DNA of 64,000 nucleotides from Chionoecetes opilio. Its lineage: Eukaryota; Arthropoda; Malacostraca; Decapoda; Majidae. Where the stretch lies: contig JACEEZ010018471.1 in the NCBI GenBank assembly GCA_016584305.1, positions 112,012 through 176,011 of the forward strand, in the 5' to 3' direction. The position numbers and the translations under genes are program-made. The notes under the pieces are model-generated. The model was not told the origin of the DNA. It saw only the letters and a program-made list of their open reading frames with translations, and did not search any database. Shown here piece after piece: positions 1 to 10,663 of this stretch (its first letter is position 1; the number at the start of each line of letters is the position of its first letter).

Positions 1-119
1 AACAATAGCCGAGCTGATGAGAGCTCCAATATTTTGCCATTTTTAAGCACAATTGCCCCTTTACTGATCCTTCAGTGGTTCCAAGAGTGATTCATGTGCT
101 AGAACACCTAACACGATGA

Positions 120-604
120 GTGGACCAGAAACACCTGCAGGTCTTGCAGGGCCTCAGGGCTTTGACTCGGAGGACAGACAGTTAGCTGGAAGGTTGGGTT
201 GGAGGAGAATAATGGAAGTGGAAAGTGTAGTGTAAACACTGATACAAAGAGTGAAGAAGATGAAGGCATTGGCTAGCGAACTGAGAGCTGAGAATCATGA
301 ACTTAAGAGACAGCAGATAGAAAATTAAAGGAAAACAAGTGAGGTTACGAACGTATTGAAGGCTGAAAACATGATTTTGAGGGAGACCTGGGGGACCTTA
401 ACAGCACAAATGCAGAAGAATGAAGACGGTGAAGGGCAGCGCAGAGGATCTGAAAGAGATGAAGGGGCTGCACCGAGAGTGGAAGGAAAAAGAAGAGAAG
501 CTAAATTTCAGGGACATTTTGGAAAATCAGGTGAATGAAAAAATAGTAAAGGTTATGAAAAAATTAGGAAAATTTGGTTTGAGACACAGTTGACAAGAAA
601 TGTG
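120..604 (+). pseudogene. LINE ORF1 fragment, coiled coil
   Basis: Degenerate remnant of a non-LTR retrotransposon first ORF (the RNA-binding chaperone protein). Reading in frame around 250-530 gives heptad-rich, charged sequence (ASELRAENHELKRQQ, then VLKAENMILRET). After a frameshift near 430 a second frame continues as LHREWKEKEEKLNFRDIL and NEKIVKVMKKLG. Leucine, glutamate and lysine spacing fits a coiled coil followed by the start of an RNA-binding domain, as in LINE ORF1 proteins. At least one stop (TAA near 327) and one frameshift break it. It stops abruptly at the T-run near 605, which is the A-tail of the minus-strand LINE next to it, so that LINE probably inserted into this ORF1. 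The clade is not certain. Confidence 0.55.
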
Positions 605-1605
605 TTGTGCTTTATTTTTTTTATTTTTTTACATCAGAAAGGACTGACCAAGGGCAAAAAAAAGAAGTAACAAAAAGCCCGCTTAGTTGCCAGTCGCTAT
701 AAGGGAGACAGTAAGAGAATATAAAAGGGGGGGGGGGGGGGGGGCAATTTAGTTCGGGAGGTGTCTTGTTGCTCCTCTCTTGAAAAGATTTAAGTCGTAG
801 AAAGAAGGAAAAATTGAAACAGGTAGAGTTCCAGAGTTTACCAGTGAAGGGGATGAAAGAGTGAAGATACTGGTTAATTCTTGCATTAGGGAGACGGACA
901 GAATAGGGATGAGAATGAGTAGAAAGTCTTGTGCAGCGAGGCCGCGGGAGGGGGGAGGCATGCAGTTAGCAAGTTCAGAAGAGCAGTGAGCATGAAAATA
1001 ACGGTAGAAGATAGCAAGAGAAGCAACATTGCGGCGGCGATTTAAAGATTGAAGACAGTCAGTCAGAAGAGGGGAGTTGATGAGACGAAAAGCTTTTGAC
1101 TCAACCCTGTTTAGGAGAGCTGTATGAGTGGATCCTCCCCAAACATGAGAGGCATACTCCATACATGGGCGGATAAGGCCCCTTGTAATGAACATAAATA
1201 CAAAGGGTATACCCATTGGTTTTACGGTTTCCGTTGTATTTGTGTTCACTACACCCTGTACAGAGCAAGCAACTGGGAGAGAAAAAAATGGACGCAGACG
1301 CCACAGGACACCTAACTTCATAGAAGCTGTTTTAGCAAGAGATGAGATGTGAGATTTCCAGTTCAGATTTTTAGTAAAGGATACTCCTAGTATGTTCATT
1401 GTAGAAGAGGGAGACAGTTGAGTGTCGTTGAAGAAGAGGGGATAGTTGTCTGGAAGGTTATGTCGAGTTGATGGTGGAGAAATTGAGTTTTTGAGGCATT
1501 GAACAAAACAAGGTTTGCTTTGCCCCAATCAGAAATTATAGAAAGACCAGAAGTTAGGCGCTCTGTGGCATCTCTGCGTGAATCACCTAGTTCCTGTTGA
1601 GGTTT
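605..1605 (-). pseudogene. Jockey-like LINE, 3' part of reverse transcriptase (copy J1)
   Basis: Minus-strand 3' fragment of the LINE that is longer at 28258-30243. The C-terminal part of the RT polypeptide is conserved: TKNLNWKSHISSLAKTAS, GVLWRLRPFFS, RGLIRPCMEYASHVWGG and the end LFKRGATRHLPN. It begins downstream of the YADD box, so no catalytic motif remains. The 3' end is the T-rich run at 607-631 (A-tail on the minus strand). A run of 18 G at 727-744 replaces a C/T-rich stretch of the 3'UTR seen in the longer copy. The frame is interrupted by a 70-bp insertion at 1184-1253 that happens to keep the frame open. It is a dead copy, 5' truncated near 1605. Confidence 0.85.
1184..1253. mobile_element. 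70-bp TIR mini-element inside LINE J1
   Basis: Compared with the uninterrupted LINE at about 29560-29590, this copy has an extra 70 bp that begins TGTAATGAACATAAATACAA; its other end, read on the opposite strand, begins TGTAGTGAACACAAATACAA (18 of 20 matching). The insert is flanked by CCCT at 1180-1183 and 1254-1257, where the empty site has CCCT once. The exact insertion and 4-bp duplication are seen directly from the two LINE copies. A 4-bp duplication is unlike hAT (8) or mariner (TA); Sola-type elements use 4 bp, but the superfamily is a guess. Confidence 0.85.
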
Positions 1606-1623
1606 CCTGCTTAGTTCCTGTTC

Positions 1624-1876
1624 CCAGGGAAGATATTCATCTCAATTCCCAAAGATTATAAGATAAGGAAGCGATCAATGGTGGTATATACACAGGCGCG
1701 GGAACCGAGTGGGCCCAAGCGTGCAGGGTCATATAATATATGACCCTGCAAGCGTGTAGCTACTTCACGACAGCGCGAGTCCATCCACCACAGCACAAGC
1801 GGCGTAGCCAACCAGGCAACCACCATCGCTTCCTTATCTTATAATCTTTGGGAATTGAGATGAATATCTTCCCTGG
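1624..1876. mobile_element. foldback element with perfect 52-bp arms
   Basis: The left arm 1624-1675 and right arm 1825-1876 are perfect reverse complements over 52 bp, starting CCAGGGAAGATATTCATCTC. About 150 bp lie between them. This is the form of a foldback/MITE element; perfect arms suggest recent activity or gene conversion. Flanks share only TGTT, so no secure target duplication is claimed. The interior holds the 25-bp palindrome at 1724-1748. Confidence 0.75.
1724..1748. mobile_element. 25-bp palindromic micro-insertion, 8-bp target duplication
   Basis: The insert is CAGGGTCATAT, the centre AAT, then the reverse complement of the first 11 bp. It is flanked by CAAGCGTG at 1716-1723 and again at 1749-1756, a perfect 8-bp direct repeat. 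Ends CAGGG...CCCTG with an 8-bp duplication are the hAT signature, but there is no interior. The same 11-bp end occurs alone at 35028-35038. Confidence 0.7.
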
Positions 1877-1983
1877 TGTTGACCTGCCAGTGTTAGGGCA
1901 CATTGGCACATAACAGACTACGTGTCTATTATACTCATATCAACACACGCACAAACTCTCTCTCTAACCCATCTATCCACTCA

Positions 1984-2250
1984 TTTACTCATCTACTCAC
2001 CCACGTACTTATTCATCTACCCACCCACGTACTTATTCATCTACTCACCCACGTACTTATTCATCTACTCACCCACGTACTTATTCATCTACCCACCCAC
2101 GTACTTATTCATCTACCCACCCACGTACTTATTCATCTACCCACCCACGTACTTATTCATCTACCCACCCACGTACTTATTCATCTACCCACCCACGTAC
2201 TTATTCATCTACCCACCCACGTACTTATTCATCTACCCACACACGTACTA
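1984..2250. repeat. 24-bp minisatellite, about 11 copies
   Basis: Tandem unit close to ACTTATTCATCTACCC plus ACCCACGT (24 bp), nearly homogeneous. Because 24 is a multiple of three, open frames run through it; they are products of the repeat, not genes. Related CACTCACCCACG words continue to 2370 in a less ordered form. Confidence 0.9.
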
Positions 2251-2360
2251 ACTCATATATCGACTCACTCTCATATAGCTAACGCACTCATTCACTCACC
2301 CACCTACGCCCTCACCACCATTCATCTACTATAACTATAATACCCACCCACGCCCTCACT

Positions 2361-3240
2361 CACTCAGGGCATGTAGTCCGGTACGGTTCGGGTTAGAATT
2401 ACGGTACGGTTCGGCATTTTTTTGGCTAAATAACGGTTCGGTATATTTCTTAAAGTTCGGCGCGATACAAAATTTATATTATATTATCGTACCAATATCG
2501 AACCCTTTTCGTACAAAGCAGTGATAGTTCAATAGGTCACGTGTCTACTATCTATTCATCTTCATATATATTAATCTAGTCACCTCCCTACAACCTGGTT
2601 CATGGTCACTGGTAATGGGTGAATGTGTGAGTGAGTGGGTGAAAGCGGGGTGGGTGGGTGAGTGGGCGGGTGAAGGAGTGGGTGAGGGTGTCAGTTGAGG
2701 GCGTGGGTGGGTTGATGAATAAGAGTGATGGCGTGGATAGATGGATGAGTGAGTGATGATGTGAATGAGTTGGTGATTGAGTGAGTGAGTGAGGGCGTGC
2801 GTGGGTTGGTAGGTGAATACGTGAGTGAGTGAGTGATTGTGTGGATGAGTGGATGAAAGAGTGAATGACGGCGTGGGTGGGATACTGAATAAGAGTGAGG
2901 GCGTGGGTGGATGGATGAGTATTGAGGGTATGGATAGGTTATCCCGTGAGTGAGTGAGGGCGTGAATGTATGGGCAGGTAGGTGAATGAGTGAGTGAGTG
3001 AATGAAGGTGTGGGTGAATGAGTGAGTGATGCGTGTATGGTTTGGAGAAAGAGTGAGTGAGTAAGTGAGTGGTGGTGGTGGGGCGTGGGCGAAGGAGTGG
3101 GTGACGTTGTGAGTGGGCGGATGTATGAATGAGTGAGTTCATTTTGACCCCATTAACAACTCAAAAGAGTTAATTCATTAGCTGGGTAAAATTTCTAGCC
3201 GGCTGCCCGGGTGTTGACCAGCGATGAAGATTACCCCTCA
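2361..3240. repeat. dispersed repeat with G-rich GTGAGTGGG minisatellite (copy 1)
   Basis: Starts with repeated GGTACGGTTCGG words (2379-2460), continues as ordinary sequence to about 2620, then as a degenerate GTGAGTGAGTGGGTGAA tract to 3145, and ends with a stretch around GCTGCCCGGGTGTTGACC (3201-3218). The same blocks occur in reverse order and orientation at 6771-7285, so this is one dispersed element with a variable minisatellite core. The preceding C-rich tract (1984-2370) is the complement in style of this G-rich tract. Confidence 0.65.
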
Positions 3241-3879
3241 GGTCAAAGCGATAAGTAAAGGCCATGTCACACGGTCACTTTTTCCGGGATCTTTTGGTAT
3301 TTTGCTACCATTTGATGCCTGATACCGGCATCTCTTGGTAGCAAACGCAGAGTCGCGCATGATCGTCCTCTCGCTACCAGTACTGGCATCTTTGTGACCC
3401 ATGCTCTCACTCATTCATGCATTCATCCACCCACGCCCTCACTTATTTATTCACACGCCCACGCCCTCATTTATTCGAGCGAAGGACATTTCCCTCCCTA
3501 ACAAATTCTCCCCTGGACATCTTTCCCTCCTGGACAGAGTTGCCAGGTCCGCGGTTTACCCGCCCACTGCACCCTCGACGGCTCGACCGACCCTGGGTCA
3601 TGTGGGTCAGGGATTATCCCTCCCGCCTCCCTCGCCGCCCCACGCGGTCAGACCACAAGGGGATTACGGATTATCTCCTTGTCTCCTCCACCCGACGTCC
3701 CTGATGTCGGCCACCCATCGGCGCCCACATGGCCGCCCTTAGCCGTCCTTGATGATGGCCGACGCCCCACCTGATTTATTATTTATATATATTTGCATGC
3801 CGTGTCATTCTTTTCTTTTGTGACTCTGGTTTCTGCAATTCTTTCACCGCCTTTTCTGCTTCTTTTGCATGTTTGGTTT
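3241..3879. other. no gene seen; 45-nt double hairpin
   Basis: No convincing gene. A strong imperfect palindrome lies at 3301-3345: outer arms TTTGCTACC/GGTAGCAAA and inner arms GATGCC/GGCATC. Around it are inverted TCACACGGTCAC and GTGAC words (about 3276 and 3393), so 3272-3398 may be a small foldback element. 3396-3480 holds more CACCCACGCCCTCA words like those of the neighbouring minisatellites. Confidence 0.4.
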
Positions 3880-4657
3880 GGATCACCTGAAGATCCGTCA
3901 CCCCAGAATGTCCACCTGAAGATCCGTCACCCCAGGATATCCCACCTGAAGATCTGTCACCCCAGGATATCCCACCTGAAGATCCGTCACCCCAGGATAT
4001 CCCACCTAAAGATCCGTCACCCCAGCCCAGTGAATGTAATTTATAAAATTAGGATAACAAATATATTCCTTTCTGTTATGCATCTTTTTGTGAAAGTTTA
4101 ACGAAAACATTAAGAGTAATATACAGTGTTCCAAAATGCAAAATACATTATACTTTACTCAGTATTCCAAAATACAGTACATTTATTTCGTGGATTTATA
4201 CTTCAGGCAGTCTTTTGTTTGCCATTTCCACAGAAAACTATCCTTCGATCTGGAATATTTTGTCCAATTCATCCAGTTATCACAAGTATCACACCACTTC
4301 ACGCTTTAAAAGTCTGTTTTGTTGAAGCCACCGAATAAATATAGTGGAATCATCACACAACAGTGGTAGGACGCTATAGTTTGGAAGGTATTGCGTGCCA
4401 TGCTCCACTGACTCCTATGACTTTTTTTTTTAGCCCACTTACTTTTATAGTCCTCCTACCTGACTAGAGGTCATGACTACTCCCTTTTACCTATTTGACC
4501 TGACCTCACTTGGAAGGTGAAGTCAGGTCAGGTCTTGACCCCACCTGAAGAACTGTCACCCCAGGTGTTGCCACATGAAGAACCGTCACCCCAGGATATC
4601 CCACCTGAAGAACCGTCACCCTGCCAAACTCTGGGGTGACGGATCTTCAGGTGATCC
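3880..4657. mobile_element. TIR element with arrays built from its own termini
   Basis: Perfect 27-bp terminal inverted repeats lie at 3880-3906 and 4631-4657 (GGATCACCTGAAGATCCGTC at the start). TTTGGTTT stands on both sides (3872-3879 and 4658-4665), an 8-bp target duplication. The terminus itself is tandemly repeated inward: five copies of a 29-30 bp unit (CACCTGAAGATCCGTCACCC core) at 3884-4027, and three variant copies in direct orientation at 4550-4620 before the final inverted copy. No transposase is present, so it is non-autonomous. hAT, P and Merlin elements all make duplications of about 8 bp; I cannot choose among them. Confidence 0.8.
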
Positions 4658-6770
4658 TTTGGTTTGTCCTCTTCTTAACTTTGTGGTTTAGTTTTTATCT
4701 TATTTTTGGCTTTTTGTTGCACGCATTTCTTTTATATCTCTGTGCTCGCGACTGGCTTCTTGCTATTTCATTAGCTTCCTTGTTGCGGCATTATTTTCTG
4801 CGCTCGCACGTGGTTTCTTGCTATTTCACTCTTTGTGATTATTAGTTCTCTACATTCACCTCCATTTTCTTATCTCGTGGTATGGTTTTGCTTGTGCTCC
4901 TTTTGTAGTTTCTTTTACGCACATTTTCCTTGTGCTCGTAATTGGCTCATTTTCTTTGCCGTCACTTTTCTTGTGATTAACATTTCTGCACGCTTATCAA
5001 TGTCATGAACTTCAGCCCGCTTCCTTACTTGTGTGGTTAACTTATTTGCATGTCACTTTCCCTTGTGATTCTGCATGAACAACCTCTTTGCATGTCATTT
5101 CTCCTTGTGATTCTGCCGAAATAACTTCTTTACATGTCACTTCATATGTTTGCTATCTGGCAATTATGATGGGCGAGATGATATTATGTGTATTGATATT
5201 TTCTATGTTGTATTTGGCAACCGCCGGCGTTGCATGGGCCGAGGTGTCTATGCTCGGGCAGCCAGGGCGTAAGCCAGCAAAAGGTGTTGGGCCCGCAACG
5301 GACGATCTCTCCGATTCGTTTCCTAACGACGAAGTCCAAAGCCTCCCTTTCGGTCGTTAACGTGTCCGAAGGCCCGACTCGGCCTCAAGCGATATGACGT
5401 CATCCAAGCGCGTCATCAGCCACCAGCCAATGATAAACAGTTTAAATTCTCGACCAATCTACAAAGAGACATATTTCCGGGGAACATGCTATGCCAACGC
5501 TCCTCCACGCTTTGTGCCCGTAATCTCAACTATTCTGTTTTATTCGGAAACTTGAGTTTGTTTGTGTTGAAGTTTGTTAATTGTAAACGAAAGTAAGAAA
5601 GTATAAGTAGTCCTGTCTAGTCGTTTCTGGGTAGAAGGTGCATGTGTGTGTAGGGTGAATATATATATTTGGATATTGGGAGGCCGGCTTTCTCTCCGTC
5701 ACCTTCTCACTCCACCTCACCTCATCATAACCTTTAAATCCCCTTATTTAAGTTGACACCGGTGCACATGATTTGATAATGACAGTATAGATAACATCTC
5801 ACCATATACTATGTTGTATAATACGAGTAATAGACGTTTAATCCTGCCAACTACAGTGGCGGAGGAGCTGGCGGCTCCAGCGGCGCCGCCACTCAAACTG
5901 TTGAGTAAAAACCCGCAGTTATCCGCCTACCTGTGCTTCCTGAAGAAGACAGTCAGCTCCCACGCTGTGATAGCACCAGGGATCATAGGATTCCTCAAGG
6001 GGTTCTCGCTCCCCTACTAAATATTACCAAAGACATCTATCTCCCTTCGTGAAGTTGGTGTTGATATCCACCTCACGGGCTTCATGCTGCTGCTGCTGCC
6101 GAAGGCCGCGCTGCCAGACGTAGATGAGTCCCTTGCTTGTATTTCATCTCTTTACTCATATATATGAATAATATCCATCCAAATGCAATCATATGTCTAC
6201 ATTCACCTATAAAAAAGATATTTCATAGCATACCAAGCAATAATGAGCATGTCTGGAGACTTCCGACCTCTGCTAATACCGGTCTTGAGCAGTCGTTGGC
6301 CAGTGTGCACGTTAACGACGAAATACAATTTCCGCGCTGTGGGTTCCGTCGTTGGACTAACGACCAAAAAAAGGTCTTTAAGTGTTTTGTGGCTTCTGGC
6401 CCAGGTCGCCCGCTGCTCCTCTGACCTGACCCCACTCAGGCACTCACCCACAGCGACTACCTGAGAGGTCGCCCCTCCTCACACCCGCGGCCACGCCCGC
6501 TGGCCAGAAACACGTGTACATTCATCAACTGTACAAATATATATACTTAAGACTGCGTACAGTCCTATCAATCCCCCTCGAAGTCGATGAAGTCGATGAA
6601 GTGTGGGGGTAACACCTTGGTATCGGTGATTTTATTCTGATTCTTGAAGTGTTGTGGTGTTTGTTGCTTGATCACCCCGTTTTGTGCTTATACTTGTAAA
6701 TGTTATTTTGAAATGTCTTGGTTTTCTTGCTAATCCGCAACCCCCTGCAACATCATTCGTCAACAAGGAG
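4658..6770. other. no gene recognised
   Basis: No ORF here resembles a known family. 4640-5150 is T-rich with repeated TTGTGATT and GCATGTCA words. A palindromic ATGACGTCAT (CRE/ATF-type site) is at about 5393-5402. 6575-6605 has GTCGATGAA twice. The open frame 5811-6020 has a plausible composition but no recognisable domain and no splice or context support. Confidence 0.3.
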
Positions 6771-7285
6771 GTAATATATCACTCACCCGGGCACGTCCTT
6801 CAAGAGGACGTGTTTACTTACTATAACTCACTCATTCTGAATCATTCACCCACCCATCCACCTTCCACCCACCCACGCCCTCACTTATTATACGTTCACC
6901 CATCCACCCTCCCACGCCCGCCAGTTAAGACGGTGGCCCACGCCTCCTTACTTATCTCCTTGACCTGAGGGATAATCCTCGGACCTCTTCCCAGGTCAAC
7001 ACCCGGGCAGCTGGGCGGAAAATTTCACCGTTAATGAAGTGACCATGAGCCAGGGTGGTGTGAAGTGACTTGATAAATATTCATACATAAAGGTAGATAG
7101 ACAGTAGACACATGGCCTGTCCAACTATCAGCCACACTGTTGAGTTCGTAAAGAGTTCGATATATGTACGAAAAATTTAACTAGTACCGTACCGAATATG
7201 GAAAATTATATCTAACCGTAAAATCGAATCCATAGCCTTAAATATCCGTACCGTAATTATCTACATATCCAAATGATGCCCTACT
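6771..7285. repeat. dispersed repeat, inverted copy of 2361-3240 (copy 2)
   Basis: Read on the minus strand this matches 2361-3240 block by block: the GTACCGTACCGAA words (7184-7196), the region with GTAGACACATGGCC, the CACCCGGGCAGCTGGG block at 6999-7014, and a much shorter CACCCACGCCC tract (6845-6930). The two copies face each other about 3.5 kb apart. Confidence 0.6.
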
Positions 7286-7883
7286 AAATGATAATAATAA
7301 TAATAATAATGAAAGTTACTACTTTCTAATTACTCTATTTTATCATTTCTAATTTTCTAGTTACTACTAATAATTTTGCAGAGAAACAAATATCAGATTG
7401 TTAAGACACACATAAAAATCTATAACAAAAGTATAGTCTCATCAACAAACTTGCAGGATGCTTGGAGACTAAATAATACCCCATTGTTCAAGAAAGTACA
7501 ATTCTAAAATCTACAGTAACCATCACGTTAAGTTTTACAAAAATTATACATTACTAATATTACAGGAAGAATGTACCTTACCTTATAAAAGAAGTCTTGA
7601 GCCTTGAGCTAAGTGGTGAGCACCCAACGGTACAACAGGAGACACTCAACCTTGAGTCAGGTCACAGGAGCCAGACCCACGCACATCCGCAACGCACAGA
7701 GGTCTGATGGAAAGTGACCGCCAACTTTCCAACAATGCCAAGCGACCCAACTTCACCCAAGCCGCAAGCGCAAATGATGGCCGGGCACTGTACGGGCAGA
7801 TATCCACGAAAATCATGAAAGGTCATTACGCGTCCTCAGTCACTTACAGTTACCTCGAAAAAGTATCGATAAAGTAATATTTT
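7286..7883. other. no gene seen
   Basis: AT-rich with a short ATA run near 7290-7310. No gene, RNA or clear repeat recognised. Confidence 0.3.
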
Positions 7884-8396
7884 ACTGTCGGACCACAATT
7901 ATCTATACAATCGGAGTTATAGATTTTGTTTATCTAAATGAATCCAGGGGGGGGGGGAAATAGAGCTTCCTTCGCAAATTATTACTTTAGGTCATACAAA
8001 ATGTTTTCTGTAGGAAGGAGAGAGGATAATGTCTGCACCACTTCATGTGACCTTCATCGCATTGTTTCTTTCTTGTAGCGGACACATTTTTTTTCTTTTT
8101 ACGAGGGATTGACTTCGGTTAGAATAGAAGGCTCAAACGTGGAGTTGGTTTAGTCAATCTTTACCTCCCAATCTAAGCCAATCCTTCAGGAAAGTGTCCA
8201 CGGAAGGGGGAAGAAACGATGCAGGTTACAAGAAATAGAATAAGGCGAAAGTCATAACTACCCTCACTCCTTCCTACCAAAAACATTTTATATCTCCGAA
8301 AGTAGTGGGACGGAGACTCTGAGAAAGTTTATAGGAATCCATTAAGGTGAACAGAAGCCATATCCCCAATTGTGTAAAACATTATGGGCTAATAAA
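7884..8396. mobile_element. long-TIR foldback element, copy A
   Basis: The two ends form long imperfect inverted repeats (about 150-200 bp): the left arm runs from TACTGTCGGACCACAATTAT, and the right arm read in reverse has the matching words TTGGGGATATGGCTTCTG and GATATAAAATG. The same family occurs at 27836-30480 (copy B) and 36993-37582 (copy C). A 9-base G-run interrupts the left arm near 7949. No coding capacity. Confidence 0.6.
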
Positions 8397-8534
8397 CAAA
8401 AAATTACCACGGGCATGTGTAATTTATTCGATTTTTTGTTTCTCTTCGCTTCGTCCACTAGGTAAGCAGTATCGGTCGCCTTGCCGACATCACGGCCTCT
8501 TGCAGCTTCCTTATTTTCTTATGTTCTTATGACA
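8397..8534 (+). mobile_element. retroelement 3' tail fragment
   Basis: 8483-8534 reads CACGGCCTCTTGCAGCTTCC followed by TTATTTTCTTATGTTCTTATG. Very similar tails occur at 60413-60462 and at 63700-63750, where the tail directly follows the C-terminus of a LINE. It is therefore the 3' end of that LINE family, with the short TTCTTATG tail repeats expected of CR1-like elements. Confidence 0.6.
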
Positions 8535-8980
8535 TGAAGCAGGCTCCCTGATCTGCTGGTGTCCATATTAGCCGTTGACCCTTCTTCCATGCCATCCAAT
8601 GACCATAATAGGAGGCAGGGGGCACAGGCGATCTTCTTTTGGGGGGCCAAGTTACCAGATAGCCGAGTCTACTCTAACACCGTGAGTATATTGTACTAAA
8701 TCATCTAATATAGTTGTAGTATATCCTTTTAACACATCTGGTAATAAATAATCGGCGAAAACAACGAACCAGTTCATCAGCATCACAAAATATTGACCCT
8801 TTTATGTATGCGCATGCAAATGTTCCCGGATAGGAAAGCACATGGGAACAAGCAGTTCATATTTCTTTTTCTTTGGGGGTGGGTGGGTCAAGCTACACCA
8901 ACCTTCCTTTAGTGAGAACCATGGCCCCTGTAACCCCCCCCCCCCATCAGAATCCGCCAGTGACAAGGAATATACTGGGG

Positions 8981-8982
<2 letters not shown>
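8535..8982. other. no gene seen
   Basis: Unique-looking sequence with no recognisable gene; short C and G runs near 8875 and 8934-8945. Confidence 0.3.
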
Positions 8983-9045
<63 letters not shown>

Positions 9046-9153
9046 TTCTCTCTCTCTCTGTGAGTGTGTGTGTGTGTGACTTTTATTTATGGTGGTGTTG
9101 GAAGGGATATGTGGGCGGATGATGGCGCGCGCGCGCGCGCACGCACGCACACG

Positions 9154-9232
<79 letters not shown>
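8983..9232. repeat. mirror-arranged compound microsatellite
   Basis: Order is (CT)n 8983-9037, T-run, (CT)n 9048-9059, (GT)n 9064-9078, a 45-bp centre, (GC)n 9124-9140, (CA)n to 9162, then (GA)n 9163-9232. CT/GT on the left are the complements of CA/GA on the right, so the tract can fold as one large hairpin. Confidence 0.9.
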
Positions 9233-10110
9233 CTTCATTATCATGCTGCTCCTCTTCGTCCGATGTTTCTATCATTTACAACAAGAACAATAACAATAAA
9301 TGTTACTGCTAATACTGCCATTGCTTTTACTCCTATTAATTCCACAGCTACCATGACGTGATCGGCAATAACAAGACTGAGGGAGGGCCGGGTGCCAGGG
9401 TTCTCCAGGGTCACACCTCAAGATTATCACTTATACAGATATATGTATACCCTATGTAATATATGCACTTTGATCCTATGTCCCCTAATGTGCCTATATT
9501 ATGCATTTTTTTTTTCTCTAGTACCTTCTAGCAGTGAAAGGTCTTTGTCTTGTTGTTGTTGCTTTTTTTGTCTGTATGCTTCCGGGCGATAATAAAATTA
9601 TTATTATTATTATTATTACTTCAACAAATTATCTGCCAACTCCTCCATATTTCCATTTTTACCAACATACCTCTGTGGGTAGGAACTAGGCCGGCTGGAT
9701 ATTCAGAACTCCATTTTCACCCAGAAATGGACTGCGATATTTCGTATACACTGTCATTGTTTTCTTCCCCAAACAGGATCATCCATTTGGATAAAAAAAA
9801 AAAAAAAAAAAAATAATAATAATATAATAACCGGCACTTGGGGCTGCACAAGGACATCCAGGGCATCGTGCGGGTTAAAACTCCCCGTCCACCCGGCACA
9901 TATGACCTATCTTACAATTGAGTCTATCTCTATTGAGTAAGCCAAAATCTTCTTATGTCTTTTTTATCGACATTTGTCTATACATATAGCTTGGACTCAT
10001 TACGTCTTATCCCATCCTGATAACTTACCCTAAGAATCTTGCCCACGTATCCTTGATCATGTACCTTGCATGGCCTAAATAGCACGATTAGATCACCTCT
10101 TACTCTACAT
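9233..10110. other. no gene; retroelement-like 3' ends
   Basis: 9588-9620 has AATAAAATTATTATTATT, which resembles the 3' end and short-repeat tail of a non-LTR element. 9791-9811 is an A-run followed by AATAAT. No coding region recognised. Confidence 0.35.
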
Positions 10111-10663
10111 CAGCGGTTCTTAATCTGGGGGGCACGCCCCTTCAGGGAGGCGTGGGTAATTACCTAGGGGGGTGTGAGCCAATAGAGGAATAGGAAGAAC
10201 TGTCAAGTATTTAACTTGAAGCTCGGCCTTCGCTTTACCATGAAACTCGTTTGCGAGGGTGAGCAAAGAAATACAGAGAAGCAAGTGCGTGTGAGAAAAT
10301 CTACGGTGACGCCTTGCCAGATTTCACTATCTTTGTAGACTTATGCATGTTTTTATAATTATTATTATTATTACTATTATTACTATTACTATTGTCATTA
10401 TTATCAGTATTATTATAATAATCATTATTTATTGCTACGGGGGCCTTTATAAACGTGACCGAACTAAATCTGCTGGGTATATGCAAGGTGTTAATGAATA
10501 ATTATGTGCACAGTTAGTGTTCAAAACACGCATTTTCTCAGTTTTTCTTTTTGATTCAGGATTATTTTGAAATATCTTGGTTGAAGAAGTGAAAGGTGAG
10601 AGGCATGGAAGGAAGGAATAACTATTAAAGGGGGCGTGGTGGTAAAAAGGTTAAGAAACACTG
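10111..10663. mobile_element. hAT-type MITE, copy 1
   Basis: Begins CAGCGGTTCTTAATCTGGGG; its other end read in reverse begins CAGTGTTTCTTAACCT. Flanks are CTCTACAT (10103-10110) and CTCTATAT (10664-10671), a target duplication with one mismatch. 553 bp, no coding capacity, with ATT/ATC trinucleotide runs in the middle. The second copy is at 18491-19432. Confidence 0.8.

Noticed and set aside
5811..6020. Small gene of 69 codons
   Set aside because: No domain, no supported splice or promoter context; open by chance in GC-rich sequence.
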